From: Vibrio sp. 10N.261.45.E2
GTDB lineage: Bacteria > Pseudomonadota > Gammaproteobacteria > Enterobacterales > Vibrionaceae
DNA: 37,882 nt
Reading direction: 5' to 3'
Assembly: GCF_002875705.1 (NCBI RefSeq)
Contig: NZ_MCZZ01000024.1
Span: 1-37,882, forward strand
A program made the position numbers and the translations under genes. Below the pieces are notes generated by a model. It did not search any database and had not been told where the DNA came from. It was given only the letters and a program-made list of their open reading frames with translations. Below, piece after piece: positions 25,302 through 34,481 of the stretch. Every line of letters starts with the position of its first letter. The stretch's first letter is position 1.

Positions 25302-27140
25302 ATGACCGCCACTCTGATTGCTGAGCAAATACCAACCCCCGCGAATGATGCGCAAACCATCTTACAAGATGTGTTTGGTTATCAAACCTTTCGCGATGGT
25401 CAGCAAGAGGTCATTGATTTGGCCGTTGAAGGCAAAGATAGCTTGGTGATTATGCCAACCGGTGGTGGTAAATCTTTGTGTTACCAGATCCCTGCTTTAG
25501 TTCGTGAAGGGCTGACTCTGGTTATCTCGCCGCTTATCTCATTGATGAAAGACCAAGTCGATCAGTTGAAAGCCAATGGTGTGGCAGCTGAGTGTATTAA
25601 CTCTTCAATGCCCCGCGACCAGTTGTTGAATGTGTTCAACCGTATGAATTCAGGTCAGCTGAAAATGGTGTATGTGTCACCAGAGCGTGTATTGATGCGT
25701 GACTTTATCGAGCGTCTTCAAGGCTTACCACTTTCAATGATTGCAGTTGATGAAGCACACTGTATCTCTCAGTGGGGACATGACTTCCGCCCTGAATACG
25801 CATCGTTAGGTCAACTTAAACAGTATTTCCCGCATGTGCCTTATATGGCGCTCACGGCAACCGCCGACGATGCTACACGTAAAGATATTATCTCGCGTCT
25901 GCAGCTTATCGATCCGCACACTTACTTAGGCAGCTTTGATCGCCCTAATATTCGCTACAACCTGGTTGAGAAGCACAAACCCGTATCACAGGTGGTTCGC
26001 TACCTAGAAACACAAAAGGGCAACTGCGGCATCATCTATTGTGGTAGCCGTAAGAAAGTGGAGATGGTGACCGAGAAGCTGTGCAATAACGGCATTCGCG
26101 CTGCGGGTTATCACGCCGGCATGGACACCGATGAACGCGCTTACGTTCAAGAAGCCTTCCAGCGCGATGATATTCAGATCGTGGTCGCGACTGTTGCCTT
26201 CGGTATGGGCATCAACAAACCCAACGTACGCTTTGTGGTGCACTTTGATATTCCACGCAACATCGAATCTTACTATCAAGAGACCGGTCGAGCGGGTCGT
26301 GATGGTTTGCCTGCTGAAGCCATGATGCTGTTTGACCCTGCTGATATGGGGTGGCTGCGTCGTATGCTTGATGAAAAAGAAGAAGGCCCACAGAAGCAAG
26401 TTGAGATGCACAAGCTGAATGCGATGAGTGCCTTTGCTGAGGCGCAAACTTGTCGTCGTCAGGTGCTACTGAACTATTTTGGTGAATATCGTGAGAAGCA
26501 ATGTGGCAACTGCGATATCTGCCTTGATCCACCTAAGCATTTTGATGCGACCCAAGAAGCGCAAAAGGCGTTGTCTTGTGTGTACCGTGTGAATCAGTCG
26601 TTTGGTATGGGCTACGTGGTTGAAGTAATGCGCGGTATGCAGAATATCCGTGTGCGCGATAATGGCCACGATAAGCTGTCTACCTACGGCATTGGCCGTG
26701 ACCACAGTCATGATTACTGGATCAGTATCTTCAGGCAACTAATTCATAAGGGGTTGTTGTTCCAAAACATCACCCGTAACTCAACGTTGCAACTGACTGA
26801 AGAAGCGCGCCCACTGCTACGCGGAGAAATGACGCTCGAGTTAGCTGTTCCTCGTCTAGACACCGCAGTGCGTAATGCTAAGTCCGATAAGCTAAGCAGC
26901 AAGAACTACGATAAGAAGCTGTTTGCGAAGCTACGTAAGTTGCGCAAGTCGATTGCTGATGAAGATGGTTTACCACCTTATGTGGTATTCAGTGATGCGA
27001 CTTTGATTGATATGGCTGAAGTGCTGCCAACCTCATACGGTGAGATGCTGGCGGTTAACGGTGTTGGTCAGCGTAAACTCGATAAGTACGCAGACCCATT
27101 CTTAGATTTGATTCAAGATCACATCACGATACACGGTTAA
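25302..27140 (+). CDS. recQ: ATP-dependent DNA helicase RecQ
   Basis: A superfamily 2 3'-5' helicase of 612 residues, close to E. coli RecQ (609). Motif 0 is [14 protein letters not shown], Walker [12 protein letters not shown] (about residue 50), Walker [15 protein letters not shown] (about 150), motif III LTATA, and motif [12 protein letters not shown] (about 325). The zinc-binding Cys cluster ([12 protein letters not shown], then [10 protein letters not shown]) and winged-helix follow. An HRDC domain is at the C-terminus ([19 protein letters not shown]). The ATG at 25302 with AGGA is preferred to an in-frame codon at 25143. DUF3630 gene follows. Confidence 0.98.
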   Translation: MTATLIAEQIPTPANDAQTILQDVFGYQTFRDGQQEVIDLAVEGKDSLVIMPTGGGKSLCYQIPALVREGLTLVISPLISLMKDQVDQLKANGVAAECINSSMPRDQLLNVFNRMNSGQLKMVYVSPERVLMRDFIERLQGLPLSMIAVDEAHCISQWGHDFRPEYASLGQLKQYFPHVPYMALTATADDATRKDIISRLQLIDPHTYLGSFDRPNIRYNLVEKHKPVSQVVRYLETQKGNCGIIYCGSRKKVEMVTEKLCNNGIRAAGYHAGMDTDERAYVQEAFQRDDIQIVVATVAFGMGINKPNVRFVVHFDIPRNIESYYQETGRAGRDGLPAEAMMLFDPADMGWLRRMLDEKEEGPQKQVEMHKLNAMSAFAEAQTCRRQVLLNYFGEYREKQCGNCDICLDPPKHFDATQEAQKALSCVYRVNQSFGMGYVVEVMRGMQNIRVRDNGHDKLSTYGIGRDHSHDYWISIFRQLIHKGLLFQNITRNSTLQLTEEARPLLRGEMTLELAVPRLDTAVRNAKSDKLSSKNYDKKLFAKLRKLRKSIADEDGLPPYVVFSDATLIDMAEVLPTSYGEMLAVNGVGQRKLDKYADPFLDLIQDHITIHG

Positions 27141-27217
27141 TTTTTAGGATCGTTTTAAGAAAGCCAAAGCTCATAAAAATGATTGGTTCATCGGATAAGA
27201 ATAAGGTTTATAGGGAA

Positions 27218-27529
27218 ATGACAACACAAACAGAATTTGGCTTAAGAGAGTATTTGGCTGAGGAAGGGCGTTTATTGATTACGTCTCCAAGTTTTGATTT
27301 TGATTCTTACGAAGTGTTAGGTGAAAAGCTGGTGGCGTTACTGTCAGCATCTGTTATTGAAAAGCAATGGGACGCCGACATGCACTCTTGGTTGATCGAT
27401 TTTGAAGACTGTCGGATGTTCTTAAAGTCAGAACATTACAGTGAATCAATCTGGTTTGAGTTGTTAAACGCGGAAGAAAGCCGAGAAGAGTTTGATTATC
27501 TCGCGACGCTTTTTAAGCGCGGTTTCTAA
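27218..27529 (+). CDS. DUF3630-like small protein
   Basis: A 103-residue acidic soluble protein following recQ by 77 bases, probably cotranscribed. Its length, the SFDFDSYEVLGEKL segment and WLIDFEDCRMFLKSEHYSESIW match my memory of the DUF3630 family next to recQ in Vibrio. Function is unknown. The start is uncertain: an in-frame ATG at 27179 would add 13 residues but has no ribosome site, and the chosen ATG has only a weak one. Confidence 0.75.
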   Translation: MTTQTEFGLREYLAEEGRLLITSPSFDFDSYEVLGEKLVALLSASVIEKQWDADMHSWLIDFEDCRMFLKSEHYSESIWFELLNAEESREEFDYLATLFKRGF

Positions 27530-27757
27530 CTTTTAGCATCGCTTCCAAACGTAGCTTTTAAACCTGGCTTTTAAAACATAGTTTCTAACGCCATTCACCA
27601 ATAAAAGTGAGAATAAACGTTTGCGTTTGTTCTCACCGTTGCAGCCAATATTGATTAATGTATAATCGCCCGCCGCTCAATAGAGCAAATTATAGATACA
27701 TTTTTAATTCACATTATTGGTAAGAGCTTTCTTTGATTATTCGAAGAAATGACTCGA

Positions 27758-27793
27758 TTTGGGTTCCCTCACCCCCAAACCAAACTAAAAAGG
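27758..27793 (+). promoter_or_regulatory. preQ1-I riboswitch
   Basis: Helix P1 is TTTGGG (27758-27763) with CCCAAA (27774-27779). The 10-base loop TTCCCTCACC and A-rich tail AAACTAAAAAGG fit the compact preQ1 class I pseudoknot (compare the Thermoanaerobacter aptamer). The loop CCT can pair with AGG of the tail, which is the yhhQ ribosome site, so ligand binding would block translation. The downstream gene transports queuosine precursors, which supports the call. Confidence 0.82.
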
Positions 27794-27799
27794 TACAGC

Positions 27800-28471
27800 A
27801 TGAGTAACTTTACCCCTGCGCAACAGCGCAAAGCCCTAGCACTATTAGTTTTGTTCCATTTAGTCATCATTGCGTCAAGCAACTATCTGGTTCAGCTACC
27901 TTTTACCGTTTTCGGTATGCACACCACTTGGGGTGCTTTCACTTTCCCGTTTATCTTTCTAGCGACTGATCTGACTGTACGCATTTTTGGTGCGCAACTT
28001 GCTCGTAAAATCATTTTCTTAGTGATGCTACCTGCACTGGCCGTTTCTTATTTTTTGTCAGTGGTGTTTTTTGAAGGTTCATTCCAAGGCTTTAGCCAAC
28101 TAGGCGAATTCAACTTGTTTGTTGCACGTATCGCTGCGGCGAGCTTCATGGCTTATTTACTGGGTCAAATCTTGGATGTGCATGTTTTCAACCGCCTACG
28201 TCAGCTTAAACAATGGTGGGTTGCCCCAACATGCTCAACGTTATTCGGTAATGCTATTGATACCATCGCGTTCTTTGCGATTGCTTTCTACCAAAGCCCA
28301 GATCCATTCATGGCCGAGCATTGGACTGAGATTGCCTTAGTCGATTACGGATTCAAACTTATCATCAGCTTAGGCTTATTCGTGCCTATGTACGGCGTGC
28401 TTCTGAACTACATTGTTAGAAAGCTAACGGCTGTGAACCCTGACTTTAAAGCGACAGGCGTGAACGTTTAA
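27800..28471 (+). CDS. yhhQ: Queuosine precursor transporter YhhQ
   Basis: A 223-residue inner-membrane protein of the VUT/ECF-S-like YhhQ family (COG1738), with about six hydrophobic segments. Family motifs are SNYLVQLPF, WGAFTFPFIFLATDLTVRIFG (about residues 48-68), and the later GNAIDTIAFFAIAF. It imports 7-cyano- or 7-aminomethyl-deazaguanine for salvage into queuosine tRNA modification. The ATG at 27800 follows AAGG by six bases; an in-frame ATG at 27749 is inside the riboswitch leader. Confidence 0.95.
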   Translation: MSNFTPAQQRKALALLVLFHLVIIASSNYLVQLPFTVFGMHTTWGAFTFPFIFLATDLTVRIFGAQLARKIIFLVMLPALAVSYFLSVVFFEGSFQGFSQLGEFNLFVARIAAASFMAYLLGQILDVHVFNRLRQLKQWWVAPTCSTLFGNAIDTIAFFAIAFYQSPDPFMAEHWTEIALVDYGFKLIISLGLFVPMYGVLLNYIVRKLTAVNPDFKATGVNV

Positions 28472-28506
28472 GGATCAGATTAGAAACGCATTAATGCAAA
28501 GATAAG

Positions 28507-28543
28507 AAAAAGCCCAAGTTAGTCTACTAACTTGGGCTTTTTT
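28507..28543. terminator. Bidirectional terminator yhhQ / gppA
   Basis: A long stem AAAAGCCCAAGTTAG/CTAACTTGGGCTTTT with a short loop, A-rich on the left and T-rich on the right. It ends yhhQ (plus) and rhlB-gppA (minus). Confidence 0.93.
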
Positions 28544-28567
28544 AATTTCTAGCGTCAGATACTAATA

Positions 28568-30061
28568 TCAGAGGCATTCAATATTCAATGGCCAGCCAAT
28601 ATCGGTTTGTCTATTCGACTCGATCTCTAGCTCAGCAGCGGTCAGCGGGTTGTCTGCTAGCCATTGCTTAGAAAGCGTCAAGGTCAGATTGTTACCATCG
28701 GTTGCAAGCTTAAACTCAGGCTCTAGTGCTGGATTGCGACGATGAGTCAACAAAATAGCTAAACGCAAAATACGTAAGATACGCTTGCTGCTGGTGCCTG
28801 AAATAGCATGCTGCTCAGGTAATGAGGTTAACTGTTCACGGTAGCGACGAGTCAACTCACCCAAGTAGTGCTTTTGTGCTCGAGTAAAGCCAGGCAGGTC
28901 TAAGTTTTGCAGTAGGTAAGCGCTGTGTTCGCCGCCTTTTTTGAAATCGATGGTTAAACCAATCTCATGAAGCTTGGCTGCAGTTTGCAATAGCACACCA
29001 GCTTGTGGTTCTGAAACCCACTCTTCGGCACCCGCCTGATCTAGCAGAGTCTGTGCGACTACAGCAACTTGTTCACCGTAGCTTACGTCCATTTGATAGC
29101 GTGATTGAACACTCTTAATGGTACGAGCTCGGATATCTTCTTGGCGTAGTTCATCAACCATCTCGTAGGCTAAGCCTTCACGGAGTGCGCCGCCTGCGAG
29201 TGTCATTGAATCTATTTCAAGCAGCTCAAAAATCGCGATAAGAATAGAAAGACCACTTGGGAACACTAGTGCGCGCTCAAGGGTTAAACCTTCAATCTCA
29301 AGCTCTTCTAAGCGCTCTGTAATCATCGCTTGTTTTTGTAGACGCTTAAGTTTGGCATGAGTAATAACCTCATCCATGCCTTGCGCCAACATGATTTCTT
29401 GCAGTGCCTGAACGGTACCACTAGCACCAACACACACGTCCCATCCGATATCAGTGTAGCTATCTAGTATAGGAGCCAACGTCGACTTCGCCGCTTCAAT
29501 GGCATTGTTAAAGTTGGTTGCGGTTAATTGGCGATCTTTAAAGTGGCGCTCAAGCCAAGTAACACAGCCCATTTTTAAGCTGGTTAGTGCTTTCGCGGAG
29601 AAGCCTTCACCAATGATCATCTCGGTGCTTGCGCCACCAATATCAACAACCAGTCGGCGGCCGCTGCCACCAGAAGTGTGTGCTACGCCTTTATAAATGG
29701 TCGCAGCTTCTTCTTCGCCGGAGATAACATTGATGTCGTAACCAAGTATCTGGTTCGCTTTCTCGAGAAAGATATCCACATTGATAGCAGTACGTAGGGT
29801 CGCTGTACCCACAATGCGGATATTTTCTTTCGGAATATCTTGCAGTCGCTCTGCAAAGAGACTCAAACAGTCCCAACCGCGCTGCATGGCTTCTGTACTA
29901 AGCGCATTATTTTCATCTAAGCCTGCAGCTAAACGCACTTTGCGCTTAATTTTAGCCATGGTTTGTACGCTGCCATCGATATGACGCACAACGAGCATAT
30001 GAAAACTGTTCGACCCGAGGTCGATTGCAGCGTAAAGCGGTGGTGACACTGTTTGACTCAT
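28568..30061 (-). CDS. gppA: Guanosine pentaphosphate phosphohydrolase GppA (Ppx/GppA family)
   Basis: A 497-residue protein of the actin-like exopolyphosphatase/GppA family that converts pppGpp to ppGpp. Motifs: [16 protein letters not shown] (about 11-26), VGTATLRTA (about 86), VISGEEEA (about 117), [17 protein letters not shown] (about 137). The C-terminal half has HD-like helices (LHEIG). GppA is chosen over Ppx because it lies directly behind rhlB, as in E. coli, and because no ppk is near. The gap to rhlB is only six bases, so it is cotranscribed. Confidence 0.92.
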   Translation of the reverse strand: MSQTVSPPLYAAIDLGSNSFHMLVVRHIDGSVQTMAKIKRKVRLAAGLDENNALSTEAMQRGWDCLSLFAERLQDIPKENIRIVGTATLRTAINVDIFLEKANQILGYDINVISGEEEAATIYKGVAHTSGGSGRRLVVDIGGASTEMIIGEGFSAKALTSLKMGCVTWLERHFKDRQLTATNFNNAIEAAKSTLAPILDSYTDIGWDVCVGASGTVQALQEIMLAQGMDEVITHAKLKRLQKQAMITERLEELEIEGLTLERALVFPSGLSILIAIFELLEIDSMTLAGGALREGLAYEMVDELRQEDIRARTIKSVQSRYQMDVSYGEQVAVVAQTLLDQAGAEEWVSEPQAGVLLQTAAKLHEIGLTIDFKKGGEHSAYLLQNLDLPGFTRAQKHYLGELTRRYREQLTSLPEQHAISGTSSKRILRILRLAILLTHRRNPALEPEFKLATDGNNLTLTLSKQWLADNPLTAAELEIESNRQTDIGWPLNIECL

Positions 30062-30067
30062 AAGCGA

Positions 30068-31378
30068 CTAAGCTTCCTTGTTATGACGCGGTTGGCGTGG
30101 GCGACGGTTCTGGTTTGGTTTACGGTTACCGTTGCGTGGGCCATTGTTGTTTGAGCGGCGTTGTTGCGGGTTACGTGTACGTAAACGCAATGGTGCTGGT
30201 AGATCTTCTAATAGTGCAGAAGCATCGTAGTCAGACACAGGGATAGCATGCTCAATGTATTCTTCGATTGGTGGCAAGTTGATTGCGTAATCTTCACAAG
30301 CAAAGCTGATCGAGTGACCACTTGCACCAGCACGACCGGTACGGCCGATACGGTGAACGTAATCTTCACAGTCATCAGGTAGGTCGAAGTTGAATACGTG
30401 TGTTACTTGAGGTATGTGTAGACCACGAGCTGCAACGTCGGTTGCGACAAGTAGGTCAACATCACCTTTAGTGAACTGCTCAAGAATCTTTTCACGTTTC
30501 TTCTGAGGAACATCGCCAGTTAGCAGGCCAACACGGTGACCATCTGCAGCTAGGTGGCCCCAAACAGACTCACATTTGTGCTTAGTGTTAGCGAAGATGA
30601 TAGCGCGCTCTGGCCACTCTTCTTCAACTAGAGTCTGCAGAAGTGCCATTTTGTGTTCGTTTGAAGGGTAGAACAGCTCTTCCTGAATACGGTGACCTGT
30701 TTTACGCTCTGGTTCAACAACTACATGCTCTGGGTTGTGCATGTGTTCGAACGCTAGCTCTTGTACGCGGTAAGACAATGTCGCAGAGAACAACATGTTC
30801 AGGCGATCTTTTGGCTCAGGCATACGGCGGAACAAGAAGCGGATGTCTTTGATGAAACCAAGATCGAACATGCGATCAGCTTCGTCAAGAACAACGGCTT
30901 GAATGTGGTTAAGGTTAAATACCTTCTGCTTGTAGAAATCGATGATGCGGCCAGTCGTACCAATTAAGATATCTGCGCCTTCTTCGATCTTACCTAATTG
31001 CTTGTCATAGCTTTCGCCACCGTAAGCAAGTGCGGCTTTGATACCTGTGCTTTCAACCAGAGATTCAGCATCGTTGTAGATCTGAATCGCGAGTTCACGC
31101 GTTGGTGCCATAATAATCGCACGTGGCTGGTTAGGCTTACGCCCTTCATGCTCAGGTGTTTTTAGCAGGTGGTTAAAAGTAGCAGTAAGAAACGCAAGCG
31201 TTTTACCAGTACCCGTTTGGGCCTGGCCTGCAATGTCTTGGCCGGTGAGCAGTACCGGGAGCGCCAAGGCTTGGATCGGGGTACAATAATCGAACCCTTT
31301 TTTCTCCAATCCTTCAATGACTTGCGGAAGTAAATCCAAGTCGGCGAACTTTTGCTCTGTGATATGCGTCTTTTTCAT
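30068..31378 (-). CDS. rhlB: ATP-dependent RNA helicase RhlB
   Basis: A DEAD-box helicase of 436 residues, the RNA degradosome partner of RNase E. Q-motif region [13 protein letters not shown], motif I AQTGTGKT (about 55), PTRELA, DEAD in [16 protein letters not shown] (about 165), SATL, and [13 protein letters not shown] (about 340). The C-terminal 40 residues are rich in Arg, Asn and Pro ([20 protein letters not shown]), an RNA-binding tail. It is divergent from trxA, as in E. coli, and followed by gppA. Confidence 0.97.
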   Translation of the reverse strand: MKKTHITEQKFADLDLLPQVIEGLEKKGFDYCTPIQALALPVLLTGQDIAGQAQTGTGKTLAFLTATFNHLLKTPEHEGRKPNQPRAIIMAPTRELAIQIYNDAESLVESTGIKAALAYGGESYDKQLGKIEEGADILIGTTGRIIDFYKQKVFNLNHIQAVVLDEADRMFDLGFIKDIRFLFRRMPEPKDRLNMLFSATLSYRVQELAFEHMHNPEHVVVEPERKTGHRIQEELFYPSNEHKMALLQTLVEEEWPERAIIFANTKHKCESVWGHLAADGHRVGLLTGDVPQKKREKILEQFTKGDVDLLVATDVAARGLHIPQVTHVFNFDLPDDCEDYVHRIGRTGRAGASGHSISFACEDYAINLPPIEEYIEHAIPVSDYDASALLEDLPAPLRLRTRNPQQRRSNNNGPRNGNRKPNQNRRPRQPRHNKEA

Positions 31379-31489
31379 TGCTATAGAATATCAGCTTAAG
31401 CTTGCAATACGAAAGTAAATACATTCCAATAGGGCATCTATTTACTGGTTATCATCCAACCAGTTCTAAAAAATACATTGGAGTGGAAG

Positions 31490-31816
31490 ATGAGTGATAA
31501 GATTTTGCAGCTAACTGATGACGGTTTTGATAACGATGTAATCAACGCTGCAGGCCCTGTTCTTGTTGATTTTTGGGCTGAATGGTGTGGTCCATGTAAA
31601 ATGATTGCGCCGATTCTTGACGAAATCGCAGACGAGTACGAAGGCAAGCTCACAATCGGTAAATTAAATATCGACCAAAATGCTGGTACTCCACCAAAAT
31701 TTGGTATTCGCGGCATTCCAACGCTACTTCTTTTCAAAGATGGCGGCGTAGCAGCGACTAAAGTTGGTGCTCTATCTAAAACTCAACTTAAAGAGTTCTT
31801 AGACGCTAACCTTTAA
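31490..31816 (+). CDS. trxA: Thioredoxin 1
   Basis: A 108-residue cytosolic thioredoxin with the active site WCGPCK at residues about 32-37 and the cis-Pro loop [11 protein letters not shown]. The ATG at 31490 has GGAGTGGA upstream; a longer reading from 31478 lacks support. It is the general dithiol reductant for Tpx, ribonucleotide reductase and others. A terminator follows before rho. Confidence 0.97.
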   Translation: MSDKILQLTDDGFDNDVINAAGPVLVDFWAEWCGPCKMIAPILDEIADEYEGKLTIGKLNIDQNAGTPPKFGIRGIPTLLLFKDGGVAATKVGALSKTQLKEFLDANL

Positions 31817-31836
31817 TCAGGTCAGCAATTGAAAAG

Positions 31837-31872
31837 AAACCGTGCAGTTAACAAATGCGCGGTTTTGTTTTT
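31837..31872 (+). terminator. trxA terminator
   Basis: AAACCGTGCA pairs with TGCGCGGTTT (one G-U pair), with a nine-base loop and a T-rich tail TTGTTTTTT. Confidence 0.87.
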
Positions 31873-31940
31873 TCTAAGCTATGGACTAGTCTTAGTTTTA
31901 GTGCTAATTTATCGCACGTTAATTGAACGAATTTCTCTTC

Positions 31941-31979
31941 TTGGTCGATCCTGTGACCAAATCCTTCTTAACTTAAGAA
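31941..31979 (+). promoter_or_regulatory. Two dyads in the rho leader
   Basis: TTGGTC-N8-GACCAA (31941-31960) and the 15-base palindrome TTCTTAA-C-TTAAGAA (31965-31979) lie 38-76 bases before the rho ATG. They may be part of the leader through which Rho controls its own synthesis; that is inference. No rhoL-like leader peptide with an ATG start is visible. Confidence 0.4.
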
Positions 31980-32016
31980 AACAGATCCTATTTTGACTAA
32001 ACAAACTTCCACCACT

Positions 32017-33276
32017 ATGAATCTTACTGAACTGAAGAACAGACCTGTGTCTGAGCTTGTTAAACTTAGCGAAAGCTTAGGTCTTGAAAATCAAGCTCGC
32101 CTAAGAAAACAAGACATTATCTTCTCCATCCTTAAAGCGCATGCAAAAAGTGGTGAAGACATCTTTGGTGATGGTGTTCTAGAAATTCTTCAAGACGGTT
32201 TTGGCTTCCTACGTAGCGCCGACAGTTCATACCTGGCTGGCCCTGATGATATCTACGTATCACCAAGCCAAATTCGTCGTTTTAACCTTCGTACAGGTGA
32301 CTCTATTGGCGGTAAAATCCGTCCACCTAAAGACGGTGAGCGTTACTTTGCACTACTTAAAGTAAACACGGTTAACTACGACAAGCCAGACAACGCTCGT
32401 AATAAGATTCTTTTCGAAAACCTTACTCCTCTTCACGCCAACGAACGTATGGTTATGGAAGCGGGTAATGGTGCGACTGAAGATATTACGGCTCGTATTC
32501 TTGACCTTGCATCTCCAATTGGTAAAGGTCAGCGTGGTCTGATTGTTGCCCCGCCTAAAGCGGGTAAGACAATGCTTCTGCAAAATATTGCTCAAAGTAT
32601 TGCTCGTAACCATCCTGAGTGTGAACTAATGGTTCTACTTATCGATGAGCGTCCAGAAGAAGTAACAGAAATGCAGCGTCTAGTTAAAGGCGAAGTAGTT
32701 GCTTCAACATTCGATGAACCAGCATCTCGCCACGTACAAGTTGCAGAAATGGTTATCGAGAAAGCAAAACGCCTTGTTGAACACAAGAAAGATGTAGTTA
32801 TCCTACTGGATTCTATTACTCGTCTAGCTCGTGCATACAACACTGTGATTCCTTCATCAGGTAAAGTTCTTACTGGTGGTGTTGACGCGAATGCTCTACA
32901 TCGTCCAAAGCGTTTCTTCGGTGCGGCACGTAACGTAGAAGAAGGCGGTAGCTTAACTATCATCGCAACAGCACTGGTTGATACTGGTTCTAAGATGGAT
33001 GAAGTTATCTACGAAGAATTCAAAGGTACAGGTAACATGGAACTGCACCTTAACCGTAAGATTGCTGAAAAGCGTGTCTTCCCTGCGATTGATTTCAACC
33101 GCTCTGGTACTCGTCGTGAAGAGCTTCTTACGAAGAGCGATGAACTACAGAAGATGTGGATCCTGCGTAAGATTGTTCACCCAATGGGCGAAATCGATGC
33201 AATGGAATTCCTTATCGACAAGCTAGCAATGACCAAAACGAACGATGAGTTCTTTGACGCAATGCGTCGTCAGTAA
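32017..33276 (+). CDS. rho: Transcription termination factor Rho
   Basis: The hexameric RNA-dependent ATPase and helicase that terminates transcription; 419 residues, the same as E. coli. The N-terminal RNA-binding part has [37 protein letters not shown] (positions about 56-92). P-loop [11 protein letters not shown] near residue 180, Walker [17 protein letters not shown] near 262, and the Q-loop [24 protein letters not shown] near 283-306. The ATG at 32017 ([11 protein letters not shown]) matches E. coli; a TTG 24 bases upstream is also in frame. No clear ribosome site precedes it. Confidence 0.98.
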   Translation: MNLTELKNRPVSELVKLSESLGLENQARLRKQDIIFSILKAHAKSGEDIFGDGVLEILQDGFGFLRSADSSYLAGPDDIYVSPSQIRRFNLRTGDSIGGKIRPPKDGERYFALLKVNTVNYDKPDNARNKILFENLTPLHANERMVMEAGNGATEDITARILDLASPIGKGQRGLIVAPPKAGKTMLLQNIAQSIARNHPECELMVLLIDERPEEVTEMQRLVKGEVVASTFDEPASRHVQVAEMVIEKAKRLVEHKKDVVILLDSITRLARAYNTVIPSSGKVLTGGVDANALHRPKRFFGAARNVEEGGSLTIIATALVDTGSKMDEVIYEEFKGTGNMELHLNRKIAEKRVFPAIDFNRSGTRREELLTKSDELQKMWILRKIVHPMGEIDAMEFLIDKLAMTKTNDEFFDAMRRQ

Positions 33277-33302
33277 TATTGATTAGCTGATTGTTATTTA
33301 AT

Positions 33303-33330
33303 AAGCGCTGCCCTCGGGTGGCGCTTTTTA
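33303..33330 (+). terminator. rho terminator
   Basis: AAGCGCTGCC and GGTGGCGCTT pair (two wobbles) around loop CTCG, followed by TTTATTT. Confidence 0.85.
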
Positions 33331-33387
33331 TTTGCATTTTTTTACGACAGCTTGCAGAATGAGCAAAAGTGTTACAAGGAAGTTAAA

Positions 33388-34383
33388 ATGCAACATGGAC
33401 TGTTGTCATCATTACTCCTGTCTACTTCACTGTTATTTTCACCGGTTGGTATGAGCTATGCCACCGAGATGTCTCCACTTACAGTAGAGTCTTGGCTTGA
33501 GAATGATCAAGTAAAACTGAAAACTGCTGAATTACTCGAGCTTGTCGTACGTGACGAAGTCAATTCGCTACGTTTTGCGCTTGAGCGTCTGACATTTCCC
33601 CAGCAAGAGGTGGCACGTTACCAGCTCTTGAAGAAGCTTGAAAAGCAACAAATCGCACTCACTCCCAAGATGTCTATCTTTATCGAGCAGCAACTCGCTA
33701 TCACGCCTACTTATCAAGTGTTAGAGCGTGGAGATGGCTATGAGTTTACGGTACCAGCCTTTAATTACCCATCAATTGCTAATCGCCTTATCAAACAGTG
33801 GCGCCAAGATCAGAAGACACTGGTGTTTGTACTAGATGCAGAGAAACAGGAACTCGACCTAAAAGAGTGGTTATCTGGATCTGAGCATCAAGTTCAAACG
33901 CGAGAAGCACTGCTCATCAGAGAACTAGACAGTTTGTCTCCTGAAGCGGTTGATTATCTGACCAAGCAACTTACCGAATCTTCTATTGTTAGCTGGTTAC
34001 CTTCTACTGAGGTAGTGGTTCGATTAGCGCAAGTGAGCGAAGACCCAGAGGTCTATAAGATTCTATGGCGAATGAAGGCCGATTATCATAGCCAAAGTGA
34101 GTTAGTTCGCCTTGCCGAAACCAAACAAACGTTCGCGCTTGAGCAGGTAATGGCTGCGACTAAAAACCCGCGCTTGAAAGATGAAGCAATTACTTTACTC
34201 ACCAAGGTTAATCCATTATCAGAAGAGGTGAAGCAGTTTCTTGTCTCTCGGATGGCGATTGCCGATGACGCACCATTAGTCGCGCGTGAACTCGCCAAGC
34301 AAGGTCATACGCGATGGTTGCAAGATCTCGTCAATGATAACCCTCAGGTGAAGAGCTCTTTGATCGAGCAAGCATTACCGTAA
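33388..34383 (+). CDS. Exported hypothetical protein between rho and ubiD
   Basis: I do not recognise this 331-residue protein. It starts with a clear signal peptide (MQHGLLSSLLLSTSLLFSPVG) with likely cleavage after SYA near residue 27, so it is probably periplasmic. The mature part is mostly predicted helix with many charged residues; the C-terminal half (about 170-330) has short repeating helical units such as DPEVYKILWRM, NPRLKDEAITLL and VKQFLVSRMA, reminiscent of HEAT-like repeats. There are no cysteines or catalytic motifs that I can see. AAGGA is well placed for the ATG at 33388; an earlier in-frame ATG at 33352 has no such support. Its own terminator follows. Confidence 0.8.
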   Translation: MQHGLLSSLLLSTSLLFSPVGMSYATEMSPLTVESWLENDQVKLKTAELLELVVRDEVNSLRFALERLTFPQQEVARYQLLKKLEKQQIALTPKMSIFIEQQLAITPTYQVLERGDGYEFTVPAFNYPSIANRLIKQWRQDQKTLVFVLDAEKQELDLKEWLSGSEHQVQTREALLIRELDSLSPEAVDYLTKQLTESSIVSWLPSTEVVVRLAQVSEDPEVYKILWRMKADYHSQSELVRLAETKQTFALEQVMAATKNPRLKDEAITLLTKVNPLSEEVKQFLVSRMAIADDAPLVARELAKQGHTRWLQDLVNDNPQVKSSLIEQALP

Positions 34384-34412
34384 AGTGGATTTTGCCTCTC
34401 AATAACCACACT

Positions 34413-34444
34413 AAAAAGGGGGATCTCAGTGTCACCCTTTTTGA
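34413..34444 (+). terminator. Probable terminator before ubiD
   Basis: AAAAAGGG (34413-34420) and CCCTTTTT (34435-34442) form an 8-bp stem that itself ends in T residues. TATACT just after it (34445-34450) may be the ubiD -10. Confidence 0.6.
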
Positions 34445-34481
34445 TATACTGAGCGCAGAATAATCAGCATGTAGAAGTCCT

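Noticed and set aside
31993..32016. TTG start for Rho adding eight residues
   Set aside because: MNLTELKN at 32017 matches the E. coli start exactly; the TTG has no ribosome site.
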